Positions 17,922-24,825 of a stretch of 64,000 nt of DNA are shown piece by piece. How positions within the stretch are numbered: the stretch's first letter is position 1; each line of letters starts with the position of its first letter. The stretch is from Pandoraea captiosa (GTDB lineage Bacteria > Pseudomonadota > Gammaproteobacteria > Burkholderiales > Burkholderiaceae), in contig NZ_CABPSQ010000017.1 in assembly GCF_902459775.1 (NCBI RefSeq), positions 1-64,000 of the forward strand, written 5' to 3'. The notes beneath the pieces are model-generated. The model was given only the letters and a program-made list of their open reading frames with translations, searched no databases and was not told the origin of the DNA. The translations under genes and the position numbers were made by a program.

Positions 17922-19017
17922 CGTTCGTCTCCAACATCGCTTCGGTGACTTCACCCTCGACGCCGAGTTCGCCGTCGGCATGGGCGTGAGCGCACTGTTC
18001 GGTCCGTCCGGCAGTGGCAAGAGCACCGTGGTCAATGCGGTGTCCGGCCTGCTCAGGCCCGACGCCGGGCGCATCGTCGTGGGCGACGATGTCCTCTTCG
18101 ACAGCGCCGCCGGCATCGCACTGCCCGCCTGGCGCAGGCGCATCGGCTACGTGTTTCAGGACGCTCGCCTGCTGCCGCACTTCACCGTCCGCCAGAACCT
18201 GCTCTTCGGTCGCTGGCTGCGACGCCGCGACGTGGCGGCTGCGGGCACCGGCGCCATCGCGCCGGAGCATGTGGTCGACGTGCTCAACCTCGGACATTTA
18301 CTGAACCGGCGTCCGGGCGCCTTGTCGGGCGGGGAAAAGCAGCGCGTGGGTATCGGCAGAGCGTTGCTGTCGTGCCCGCGCCTGCTCCTCATGGACGAGC
18401 CGCTCGCGTCGCTCGATCATGCGCGGCGTCTGGAAGTGCTCGACTATCTGAATCGCATCCGGCACGAGTTGAAATTGCCGGTGCTGTACGTCACGCACTC
18501 GCTCGACGAAGTGATGCGGCTGGCCGATCAGGTGGTGCTCTTCAAGGACGGTCGCACGATCTCGCAAGGGGCGCCGGCCGACGTTCTGAACGTGCATCGT
18601 GACGCCTTCGATAGCGCTGCCGAGGCCCCCGGCACGGTGCTGGAGACGCGCATCGTCGCGCACGACGCACGGTATGGCCTCACCGAACTGGCCGTAGGCG
18701 GCGGCGACACGATTCGCCTGCGGGTGCCGCGCGCGGGCGGACAGGCAGGCGACGTCTGCCGCATCCTCGTTCGCGAGCGCGACGTCGCCGTTGCCACTTC
18801 GGCGCCGGTCGACACCAGCGTGCTCAACGTGTTGCGTGCACGGGTCGCAACACTGCGCGACATGGGCGACGCGGTAGAAGTGAGTGCGACGTTGCATGGC
18901 GACGGTACGCCTACCGTGCTGCGTGCACGTATTACACGATACTCGGCCGATCAGTTGCGCCTCGCACCGGGCCATGACGTCTATCTGCTCATCAAATCGG
19001 TTGCGCTGACCCGGTAG
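17911..19017 (+). CDS. modC: Molybdate ABC transporter ATPase ModC
   Basis: The ATP-hydrolysing subunit, 368 residues. Walker A is GPSGSGKST (31-39), the signature is LSGGEKQ (138-144), Walker B ends MDEP (161-164), and the switch His is in VTHSLDE (His196). The C-terminal third (about 290-360) is a molybdate-binding TOBE/Mop domain with DTSVLNVLRARVATL and ARITRYSADQLRL, typical of ModC. It overlaps modB by eleven bases, so translation is coupled. A strong hairpin at 19071-19104 follows. Confidence 0.94.
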   Translation: MTVDVRLQHRFGDFTLDAEFAVGMGVSALFGPSGSGKSTVVNAVSGLLRPDAGRIVVGDDVLFDSAAGIALPAWRRRIGYVFQDARLLPHFTVRQNLLFGRWLRRRDVAAAGTGAIAPEHVVDVLNLGHLLNRRPGALSGGEKQRVGIGRALLSCPRLLLMDEPLASLDHARRLEVLDYLNRIRHELKLPVLYVTHSLDEVMRLADQVVLFKDGRTISQGAPADVLNVHRDAFDSAAEAPGTVLETRIVAHDARYGLTELAVGGGDTIRLRVPRAGGQAGDVCRILVRERDVAVATSAPVDTSVLNVLRARVATLRDMGDAVEVSATLHGDGTPTVLRARITRYSADQLRLAPGHDVYLLIKSVALTR

Positions 19018-19070
19018 TCCACGCATGCGCCGATGCACTGCGTCCCCTTCGGCGCATCGCGCAAAAACAC

Positions 19071-19104
19071 AAGGCGTCGCAACGGCATTGCGTTGCGACG
19101 CCTT
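19071..19104. terminator. Strong hairpin terminator between modC and the Met-rich repeat gene
   Basis: Fourteen-base perfect arms AAGGCGTCGCAACG (19071-19084) and CGTTGCGACGCCTT (19091-19104) with a six-base loop. On the minus strand it is followed by GTGTTTTT, so it ends the unit coming from 21.1 kb. It may also stop modABC readthrough. Three copies of a 10-base repeat (ccgcatcagg form, 19111-19140) lie beside it. Confidence 0.88.
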
Positions 19105-19179
19105 GTCGGGCCGCATCAGGCTGCATCAGGCCGCATCAGGCCTAATGGCGCTGAATTACGCCTGCACAGCCGCGATGGC

Positions 19180-19464
19180 TCACTTGCTCATCGCGTCGCC
19201 TTTGCCCATCGCGTCGCCCTTCTTCATCGCATCGCCCTTGCCCATCGCGTCGCCTTTCTTCATGGCGTCGCCTTTGCCCATGGCATCGTGCTTGGCCATC
19301 GCATCGCCCTTCTTCATGGCGTCGCCTTTACCCATGGCGTCGGGCTTGGCCATGGCGTCGCCCTTGCCCATCGCATCTGTCTTGCTCATCGCGTCCTGCG
19401 CAAATGCTGCGCCGGTGCCGAGCGCCAGGCTCATTGCCATCACTGCCAGATATCGCGTCTTCAT
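19180..19464 (-). CDS. Secreted Met-rich repeat protein (pentapeptide MXKDX-like / MrpX-like)
   Basis: A secreted protein of 94 residues: a 22-residue signal peptide ending AAFA, then nothing but twelve hexapeptides of the form [GPTHQ]-D-A-M-x-K (residues 23-94). Every unit has one methionine, one aspartate and one lysine. It belongs with proteins annotated as pentapeptide MXKDX repeat proteins, here with one extra residue per unit. It lies 105 bases downstream of an MsrP/YedY-like reductase gene on the same strand and ends at a strong terminator. In Azospira a similar Met-rich periplasmic peptide (MrpX) scavenges hypochlorite and is reduced by a YedY enzyme; the same job is inferred here. 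The DNA is a repeat of about 18 bp. Confidence 0.85.
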   Translation of the reverse strand: MKTRYLAVMAMSLALGTGAAFAQDAMSKTDAMGKGDAMAKPDAMGKGDAMKKGDAMAKHDAMGKGDAMKKGDAMGKGDAMKKGDAMGKGDAMSK

Positions 19465-19569
19465 TGCTATGACTCCATGATTGAGAATTTTTAGTGAGAC
19501 GTTTCCTGTCCGTCCCGTGATCGTGCAGCCATGCGCACCGGGGTCGGTCGAGCCGCCCCGGCCGTCACA

Positions 19570-20388
19570 TCAACTGCCGCCGAACCAGTTGTAGCCCTGG
19601 TCCTCCCAGTACCCGCCCGAGTACGTGTTGGTCACGTAGATCGCTTGGATATGTTTGGGATTCTTGTAGCCGAGCTTCGTGGGAATGCGCAGCTTCATGG
19701 GGAAGCCGTACTCCCTCGGCAGCGTCTGGCCGTCGTAGGTCAGCGCGAGCAGCGTCTGCGGGTGCAGCGCCGTCGGCATGTCGATACTCGTGTAGTAATC
19801 GTCCGCGCATTTGAAGCCGACGTATCTGGCTGTCGTGTCCGCGCCGATGCGACGCAGAAAATCGGCGAACGTCACGCCGCCCCAGCGACCGATGGCGCTC
19901 CACCCTTCCACGCAAACGTGTCGCGTGATTTGCTCCGCGGCCCGTGGCGCTGCGAACTCGCGCAAGGCGTCGAGCCGCCACGGCGCCTTGTCCGCGATCA
20001 GCCCCGACAGCTCCAGCCGGTAGTCGGCTTCTTCCACGACCGGCGCTTCGTCGATCGAGTAGAACGCATTGAACGGGAACGGACGCGTGATCGCCGAGGC
20101 GGGGAACGTCGGGGCAAGCACGTCCCGACGAAACAGCGCGGCCTGCACCCGGTCGTTCCAGCGAGAGATCTTGTTCAGCGCCGACTCCACGCTCGCGTTG
20201 TCGTCGAGCGAGCAGCCCGAGAGCAGCGCCACACCACCGAGCGACAACGTGCGCGTGAGAAACGCCCTGCGCGAGGGTTCGGCCACACGACGCGCCATCA
20301 GCGCGCGGGCTTCGTGGAGAATCGCGTCGCCGTCGCGAATGAGCGGCGCGTGGGGCGCGACGATGTTGGATTTGCGTTCAAGGCTCAT
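19570..20388 (-). CDS. Molybdopterin-dependent oxidoreductase, MsrP/YedY-like (sulfite oxidase fold)
   Basis: A Tat-exported molybdoenzyme of 272 residues. Twin arginines (Arg40-Arg41 in SRRAFLTRT) precede a hydrophobic stretch ending in a lipobox LLSGC (Cys59), so it may be a lipoprotein. The sulfite-oxidase-type domain carries the likely molybdenum ligand Cys159 in HVCVEGWSAIGRWGG. The C-terminus is IPTKLGYKNPKHIQAIYVT...GGYWEDQGYNWFGGS. It is shorter than E. coli MsrP and belongs to the subgroup paired with a cytochrome b. The cytochrome gene is directly upstream and a Met-rich protein gene directly downstream. A methionine sulfoxide reductase role is inferred; sulfite or another substrate is possible. 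Confidence 0.85.
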   Translation of the reverse strand: MSLERKSNIVAPHAPLIRDGDAILHEARALMARRVAEPSRRAFLTRTLSLGGVALLSGCSLDDNASVESALNKISRWNDRVQAALFRRDVLAPTFPASAITRPFPFNAFYSIDEAPVVEEADYRLELSGLIADKAPWRLDALREFAAPRAAEQITRHVCVEGWSAIGRWGGVTFADFLRRIGADTTARYVGFKCADDYYTSIDMPTALHPQTLLALTYDGQTLPREYGFPMKLRIPTKLGYKNPKHIQAIYVTNTYSGGYWEDQGYNWFGGS

Positions 20389-20448
20389 GACAGTGCCGTC
20401 CTGATGTGTAATCTCGCGTCGTCACCGTTCAGAAGGTGACGTCGACGC

Positions 20449-21084
20449 TCAGCGCCCGGTGATCATGGTGCGCAGCGTGCGTGGTACCAGCGCCACCATC
20501 ACCACGTGAATCGCGACGAACCCCACCAGCGCGGCCATCGCAATGAAGTGAACGAGACGCGCGCCCTGGAATCCGCCGAAAAGCGTGCACAGCCAGCCGA
20601 GTTGCACGGGCTTCCAGATCGCAAGCCCCGAGGCGATGAGCAGCACGAGATCGAGCACGGCGAAGAGATAAGCGGCACGCTGCACCTGGTTGTAGTGACG
20701 GGGATCGTCGTGCGCAAGTCGACCCCGCGCAGCGGCGAAGAGATCGCGCACCACGCCCCGCGGTGTGAGCGGAAAGAAGCGCCGCACGAAACGTCCGCTC
20801 GCGAGGTTCGTGAGCAGATAGATCAGCCCGTTGGCGGCGAGCAGCCACATCGCGGCGAAATGCCATAGCAGCGCACCGCCGAGCCAGCCGCCGAGGGTCA
20901 TCTCGTTAGGAAAACGGAAAGCGAAGATGGGTGAGGCGTTATAGATGCGCCAGCCGCTCATGACCATCACGACGACCGCCAGCACGTTGAGCCAGTGGGT
21001 CACGCGCAGCCATGCCGGCTGGACGGGCGCACGCCGCGCGGGCGGCTGTGTCGCAGGGGGCGCGGTCTTCGTCAGGGTGGACAT
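20449..21084 (-). CDS. Cytochrome b561/b6-type membrane subunit partner of the molybdoenzyme
   Basis: An integral membrane haem protein of 211 residues from the ATG at 21082-21084, which has GGAG six bases upstream (the frame opens at 21096). Four membrane segments are visible, with candidate haem ligands in RVTHWLNVLAVVVMVMSGW, LLWHFAAMWLL, RHYNQVQRAAYLF and ARLVHFIAMAALVGFVAIHVVM. It would pass electrons from the quinol pool to the periplasmic molybdoenzyme encoded next. The family is called thiosulfate reductase cytochrome b or prokaryotic cytochrome b561; functionally it replaces YedZ/MsrQ here. First gene of the three-gene unit. Confidence 0.87.
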   Translation of the reverse strand: MSTLTKTAPPATQPPARRAPVQPAWLRVTHWLNVLAVVVMVMSGWRIYNASPIFAFRFPNEMTLGGWLGGALLWHFAAMWLLAANGLIYLLTNLASGRFVRRFFPLTPRGVVRDLFAAARGRLAHDDPRHYNQVQRAAYLFAVLDLVLLIASGLAIWKPVQLGWLCTLFGGFQGARLVHFIAMAALVGFVAIHVVMVALVPRTLRTMITGR

Positions 21085-21147
21085 CGGCATCTCCATCGCA
21101 GCGATTGCGTTCGATGGAGCTAGTGTCGCGTCGGGCCAGTGACGAAG

Positions 21148-21178
21148 TCCTCACGAAAAAATAACGTTTTCGTGAGGA
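21148..21178. promoter_or_regulatory. Perfect 12-bp-arm inverted repeat upstream of the cytochrome b / molybdoenzyme unit
   Basis: Arms TCCTCACGAAAA (21148-21159) and TTTTCGTGAGGA (21167-21178) are separated by seven bases. It lies 64-94 bases upstream of the cytochrome b start, in the only AT-rich stretch of the interval. No U-tract follows on the minus strand, which argues against a simple terminator of the upstream regulator operon. An operator for the molybdoenzyme unit is the favoured reading. Confidence 0.6.
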
Positions 21179-21335
21179 TCGTAAAAATATTCGGATCTCG
21201 GGCGGTAATCGGCGTCGACTATGCGCTGGAAATGCGTCGGCGTGTGCGCGCAAAGTCCTTCGATTTCGCGGGCGGGATGGCCGCAAACCCTTGGCTGGCG
21301 GGGATCGGACGAATCCGAGGTTGGCGGGACGTTAA

Positions 21336-21830
21336 TCAGACGTCGTCCGGTTCGATCGACTTGCCGCTTTTGAGATATGCGTCGAAAGTCGGCACGTGAG
21401 CGTCGAGCAATGAGCGAATTTCGTTAATGAGGGTGTCGTAATGAGCGACGAGATTCTGCGCGAAGGGCGTAAGTTGCGCCCCGCCACCGGATACGCCGCC
21501 GATATGACGCGTGACAAGCGGCTCGCGGAACTCGTGATTCATCGCCTCGACCAGCAGCCAGGCGCGCCGATAAGACATGTTCATGCGCCGTGCCGCCGCC
21601 GAGATCGAACCGGTCGCCTCGATGGCGCGCAGCAGCGTGAGACGCCCCGGCCCGAACACCGGCGTTTCTCCATCGCGAATACGTACGCGAACATCGTAGC
21701 CCGCTACGCCGGCGACAGCGGGTTCCTTGCTGGCGGCTTCCGGCGCTTGAGCGCTCTCGAGCAATTCCCTGGTCGCGTCGGGCGCAGCAACGATCTGAGC
21801 TTGTTTTGCCTGACGCCGTTCAGCTGGCAT
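21336..21830 (-). CDS. ModE N-terminal-domain regulator (lacks molybdate-binding domains)
   Basis: A winged-helix regulator of 164 residues. Residues about 60-150 match the ModE DNA-binding domain: LTLLRAIEATGSISAAARRMNMSYRRAWLLVEAMN, then TRHIGGVSGGGAQLTPFAQNLV. The C-terminal Mop/TOBE molybdate sensor of full-length ModE (about 260 residues) is missing, and there is an unconserved N-terminal extension of about 50 residues. It overlaps the CoxG-like gene by eleven bases and is probably co-transcribed with it. It could bind the ModE-type site at 16168-16191, but without a sensor domain it would need another signal or partner. Confidence 0.85.
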   Translation of the reverse strand: MPAERRQAKQAQIVAAPDATRELLESAQAPEAASKEPAVAGVAGYDVRVRIRDGETPVFGPGRLTLLRAIEATGSISAAARRMNMSYRRAWLLVEAMNHEFREPLVTRHIGGVSGGGAQLTPFAQNLVAHYDTLINEIRSLLDAHVPTFDAYLKSGKSIEPDDV

Positions 21831-22446
21831 GGTTGCCCCACATCACGATGAAGATCAGTACCAGCAACGCGACGGCCCATGGCCACCAGCGCGCCATCTT
21901 GCCCCGCGCGGACGGCATGTCGCGTGTGGCGGCGTCCGTGGCGAGCGCTGCCGCGATCTCGCCGTCGGCGGCAACAGGGTCGTTCAGCGCGTGATGCGGC
22001 GCGACGGCCGCCGTCAGACGGCGAAAAAACTCGTCGGCGAGCTTGCGCACAGCGGCTTGCATTGCGGGCGAATCGAGGCCCGCGCGATCTCCGGCTTCTC
22101 CGCCGAGCTGTGCCTTGAGGTCATACGTGAGCAATGTGCTCATCGGTCCTTGCGCGTGCAGCGTAACGGCAGCGCGGCCGCGCGTGTGCCCGGCAGACGA
22201 GCCCAACCCGTCGAAGTTCAAGGTGTAGGCCGTAGGCACGACGACATCGGTGAGCTTGATGCGACCGGTCCAGCGTCCGGCCAGAGGTCCGAGCGTTGCG
22301 GCCACCACGATGGTCCACGTCGTCTCGTCCACGCGCTCAATCGACTCGCAACCGGGAATGCATCCCTGCAGGACGCCCGGATCGTTCAACGCGATCCACG
22401 CGACGTCCCGGGCAACCGGAAGTTGCCGACTGCTCTGTAGTTCCAT
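21820..22446 (-). CDS. CoxG-like SRPBCC protein (carbon monoxide dehydrogenase subunit G family)
   Basis: A protein of 208 residues. It has an N-terminal START/SRPBCC fold (MELQSSRQLPVARDVAWIALNDPGVLQGCIPGCESI as landmark), typical of CoxG, followed by one C-terminal membrane helix (WWPWAVALLVLIFIVMWG). CoxG proteins anchor or help mature molybdenum hydroxylases at the membrane. No Mo-hydroxylase structural genes are in the window, so the partner is elsewhere. It is the first gene of a two-gene operon with the ModE-like regulator and is divergent from xdhC, another Mo-hydroxylase maturation gene. Confidence 0.85.
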   Translation of the reverse strand: MELQSSRQLPVARDVAWIALNDPGVLQGCIPGCESIERVDETTWTIVVAATLGPLAGRWTGRIKLTDVVVPTAYTLNFDGLGSSAGHTRGRAAVTLHAQGPMSTLLTYDLKAQLGGEAGDRAGLDSPAMQAAVRKLADEFFRRLTAAVAPHHALNDPVAADGEIAAALATDAATRDMPSARGKMARWWPWAVALLVLIFIVMWGNHAS

Positions 22447-22943
22447 GGCTTCGTCTCCTTGGCGTGCTCAGGTCCGTTGTGAACGATGACCGTTGTCGCG
22501 ATTGTGAAGGAAAGCGGTGGAGTGATGCGGCGTTGTCTCGAACATCGAAGTATTGTGACACGAGTTACCGCTCGTCAGACTACGAGACCGGTCGCCTGGC
22601 AGTGGCGTCCCGTGAGCACGCCGCCAACAGTCCCTCGTCCAGCATCCATCGTCCATCGTGCTGATGCGCCGAAGCGCTAATGCGCAAACAGGGCCGAGAG
22701 GGCCGATGACCGGAATATCGGGTGGAATACAGCGCACGCCAAGGCGCGATATACTCGCCGAATCACATCGAGTGGCCTCCTATGGGCAACCCATGCCTTC
22801 GTGACGCACGAAGGTCGGCATCCCCCGGCAGGGTCCGAGGCGGGATCGGGATTGACCCGGGATTGACCCGGGATTGCCCTCGGATTGACTCGAAAATTAT
22901 TGGATCAACGGCCGTTCGCGAATTGGCGAAGGAAACGAGTGCT
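22447..22943. promoter_or_regulatory. Divergent region between the CoxG-like gene and xdhC, with an 11-bp array
   Basis: About 500 bases. It contains AT-rich stretches near 22500-22570 and 22735-22760, and a tandem array at 22848-22891 made of four 11-base units (gggattgaccc twice, gggattgccct, cggattgactc) just ahead of xdhC. I see no gene. The frame of xdhC is open through part of the region but the codon pattern is poor there. Confidence 0.65.
22848..22891. repeat. 11-bp tandem array, four units, upstream of xdhC
   Basis: Units gggattgaccc, gggattgaccc, gggattgccct and cggattgactc follow each other without spacers. A further partial copy (gggatc) precedes them. The period of one helical turn and the place 53 bases before the xdhC start make a repeated regulator-binding site possible. 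Confidence 0.85.
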
Positions 22944-23969
22944 ATGGACAGTGTCGATCTGGAAGTGCTGAAGTCCGCCGTACAGTGGACCCGCGCAGGC
23001 TTTTTCGTCACGCTGGGCACCGTTGTGCGCACCTGGGGCTCGGCCCCGCGCCCCGTGGGCTCGATGCTCGCGATCCGCGAAGACGGTCATCTGGTCGGTT
23101 CCGTGTCGGGCGGTTGCGTCGAAGACGATCTGGTCGCCCGCATTCGCGCCGGCGACTGGCCGCAGGACCGCCCTCAGGTCACCAGCTATGGCGTTACCGC
23201 CGAGGAAGCTCATCGCTTCGGCCTGCCCTGTGGCGGCACGCTGCAACTGGTGCTCGAACCCGTGCGGGACACTTCGCGCATCGAGGAGTTACTCGACGCC
23301 ATCGGGAAGTTTCGTCTCGTTGTTCGCGAACTGGACATGAAGACCGGCGCCGTGCGTATGGCGCCCGGACATCACACGCCGTCCGTCGAATTCGACGGCG
23401 AGCGGCTCATCACATCGCATGGCCCGCGTCACCGGCTGATCGTGATCGGTGCCGGACAACTCTCGAAGTACGTCGCGAGCATGGCCAGCGCGCTCGACTA
23501 TCACGTGATCGTGTGCGATCCACGCAGCGAGTACGCAGACGAATGGCAGGTGCCCGGCACCGAACTCTCCCGCGAGATGCCCGACGACCTCATCGTGCGT
23601 CTGCAACTCGACTCGCACAGCGCCGTGCTCACCCTCACGCACGACCCGAAGCTCGACGACATGGCGCTGCTCGAAGCGCTCAAGTCACCGGCGTTTTACA
23701 TCGGCGCCATCGGCTCGCGCGTGAACAATGCGCGACGTCGCGAACGTCTGTCGCTATTCGATCTGAGCACGACCGAAATCGAGCGGCTGCACGGCCCGGT
23801 CGGCATGCATCTCGGCGCCCGTACGCCTGCCGAAATCGCGGTCGCGATTCTCGCCGAAATGACCGCGATCAAGAACGGCATCGCGGTCACGCAGACGTTC
23901 GCCATGCGTACCGGCGAGCCTCCCTCCCCCGAGCAGACAGCCAGCGACGCGTGTCGTAGCGCGGCCTGA
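22944..23969 (+). CDS. XdhC/CoxI family molybdenum-hydroxylase maturation protein
   Basis: A protein of 341 residues. The N-terminal XdhC_CoxI domain has RTWGSAPRPVGSMLAI and the Cys-containing SVSGGCVEDDLV and FGLPCGGTLQLVLEP. The C-terminal Rossmann-like domain (HRLIVIGAGQLSKYVASMAS and ALKSPAFYIGAIGSRVNNARRRERL) completes the family. XdhC binds molybdenum cofactor and delivers its sulfurated form to xanthine dehydrogenase-type enzymes. The start at 22944 has AAGGA ten bases upstream; the longer frame from 22722 is unlikely. The last 20 or so residues are not conserved in character. Its neighbours are other molybdenum genes, but the client enzyme is outside the window. Confidence 0.9.
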   Translation: MDSVDLEVLKSAVQWTRAGFFVTLGTVVRTWGSAPRPVGSMLAIREDGHLVGSVSGGCVEDDLVARIRAGDWPQDRPQVTSYGVTAEEAHRFGLPCGGTLQLVLEPVRDTSRIEELLDAIGKFRLVVRELDMKTGAVRMAPGHHTPSVEFDGERLITSHGPRHRLIVIGAGQLSKYVASMASALDYHVIVCDPRSEYADEWQVPGTELSREMPDDLIVRLQLDSHSAVLTLTHDPKLDDMALLEALKSPAFYIGAIGSRVNNARRRERLSLFDLSTTEIERLHGPVGMHLGARTPAEIAVAILAEMTAIKNGIAVTQTFAMRTGEPPSPEQTASDACRSAA

Positions 23970-24087
23970 GCGGCATCGACGGGCGGGCCTCGCATGCGCT
24001 GAAATCGCGGCGCGGCGCCTTTCACGTCTCCGGCCTATGGTGCATCTCGCGCATCTTGCCCACGTCGCGCCCGCCTGACATTCACAC

Positions 24088-24121
24088 AAAAAAAGCGCCG
24101 CCACGATAGACATGGCGGCGC
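24088..24121 (-). terminator. Rho-independent terminator for the minus-strand gene at 24.3-24.7 kb
   Basis: Stem GCGCCGCCA / TGGCGGCGC (24095-24103 and 24113-24121) with a run of seven A on the left, which is a U-tract for minus-strand RNA. The plus strand lacks a T-run after the stem. Confidence 0.85.
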
Positions 24122-24150
24122 AACTCGCTCACTCGTTGCAGAGTGTTACT

Positions 24151-24230
24151 GCTGGGTGTTGCTGGGTGTTGCTGGGTGTTGCCGGGTGATACCGGGTGAT
24201 GCCTGGGACTGCCTGATACTGCCTGGGTCA
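24151..24230. repeat. 10-bp tandem array, eight units
   Basis: Three identical units gctgggtgtt (24151-24180) are followed by gccgggtgat, accgggtgat, gcctgggact, gcctgatact and gcctgggtca. Divergence increases to the right. The array lies in the 3' region of a minus-strand gene, between its stop codon and its terminator, so it would be transcribed into the 3' untranslated RNA. Confidence 0.88.
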
Positions 24231-24273
24231 CTTCACCGTCTGCGGTGCAGCGCTCGTCCGACTGATCGGCACA

Positions 24274-24723
24274 TCAGTCGTGCGGCCACAGGAAGGATGC
24301 GACGGCGTGCCCCTTGGCGGATACCTTCACGTCCTTCGTCATGGGCTTGCCGTTGTACGTCACCTTCACGGTGTAATTGCCGTCGGGCAACTTCACCAGC
24401 ATGTACGGACCTTTCGAGCGGGTGTCGAGCACCGTCGTGCCGCCTTGCATGATCTGCACCTGCGCGTCGGCAATGTATTCGTTCTTGCCGTCGCCGCGCG
24501 CGGCCATCTCGATGGACAGCGGCCAGCGCGACGCTTCACGTTTGAAAGTGCCCGATTCGTCGCTATCGATACCGCCAGAGACGTAGGTCACATTGCCCTG
24601 CTGCATCGACGGCGGCAGCGAGCCGCCCTGCGCGTGGGCGACGGAGACGCCGCCCAGACTTCCCGTCAGTGCTGCTGCGGCGGCGGCAGCCACCGTCCAG
24701 CGTTGCCATTGTTTCTGCCACAT
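24274..24723 (-). CDS. Secreted hypothetical protein, carboxypeptidase-regulatory-like beta-sandwich
   Basis: A periplasmic protein of 149 residues with a clear signal peptide (basic start MWQKQWQRW, Ala-rich helix, end AHA-Q). The mature part ends in a small beta-sandwich of the kind found in carboxypeptidase regulatory-like domains: YIADAQVQIMQGG, then KGPYMLVKLPDGNYTVKVTYNGKPMTKDV. The ATG at 24721-24723 has GGGGAGG seven bases upstream; the longer frame to 24771 is not needed. It stands next to an HtrA-type protease gene on the same strand, about 100 bases downstream of it. Function is unknown; a role in envelope stress is only suggested by context. Confidence 0.8.
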   Translation of the reverse strand: MWQKQWQRWTVAAAAAAALTGSLGGVSVAHAQGGSLPPSMQQGNVTYVSGGIDSDESGTFKREASRWPLSIEMAARGDGKNEYIADAQVQIMQGGTTVLDTRSKGPYMLVKLPDGNYTVKVTYNGKPMTKDVKVSAKGHAVASFLWPHD

Positions 24724-24825
24724 AGTCAACCTCCCCTTGCATGAATTCACGATGCTGGAAGCCCATGGCATCCCATGGCGGTCTTGTCGACGTCAGGCGT
24801 AGCGGTAAGCCGTACGCCGCGAGCC

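Larger units (their letters stand above)
23970..24273. other. Non-coding gap with terminator and 10-bp array
   Basis: About 300 bases between two converging genes. It holds the hairpin at 24088-24121 and the 10-bp tandem array at 24151-24230. Otherwise nothing is seen. Confidence 0.7.
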
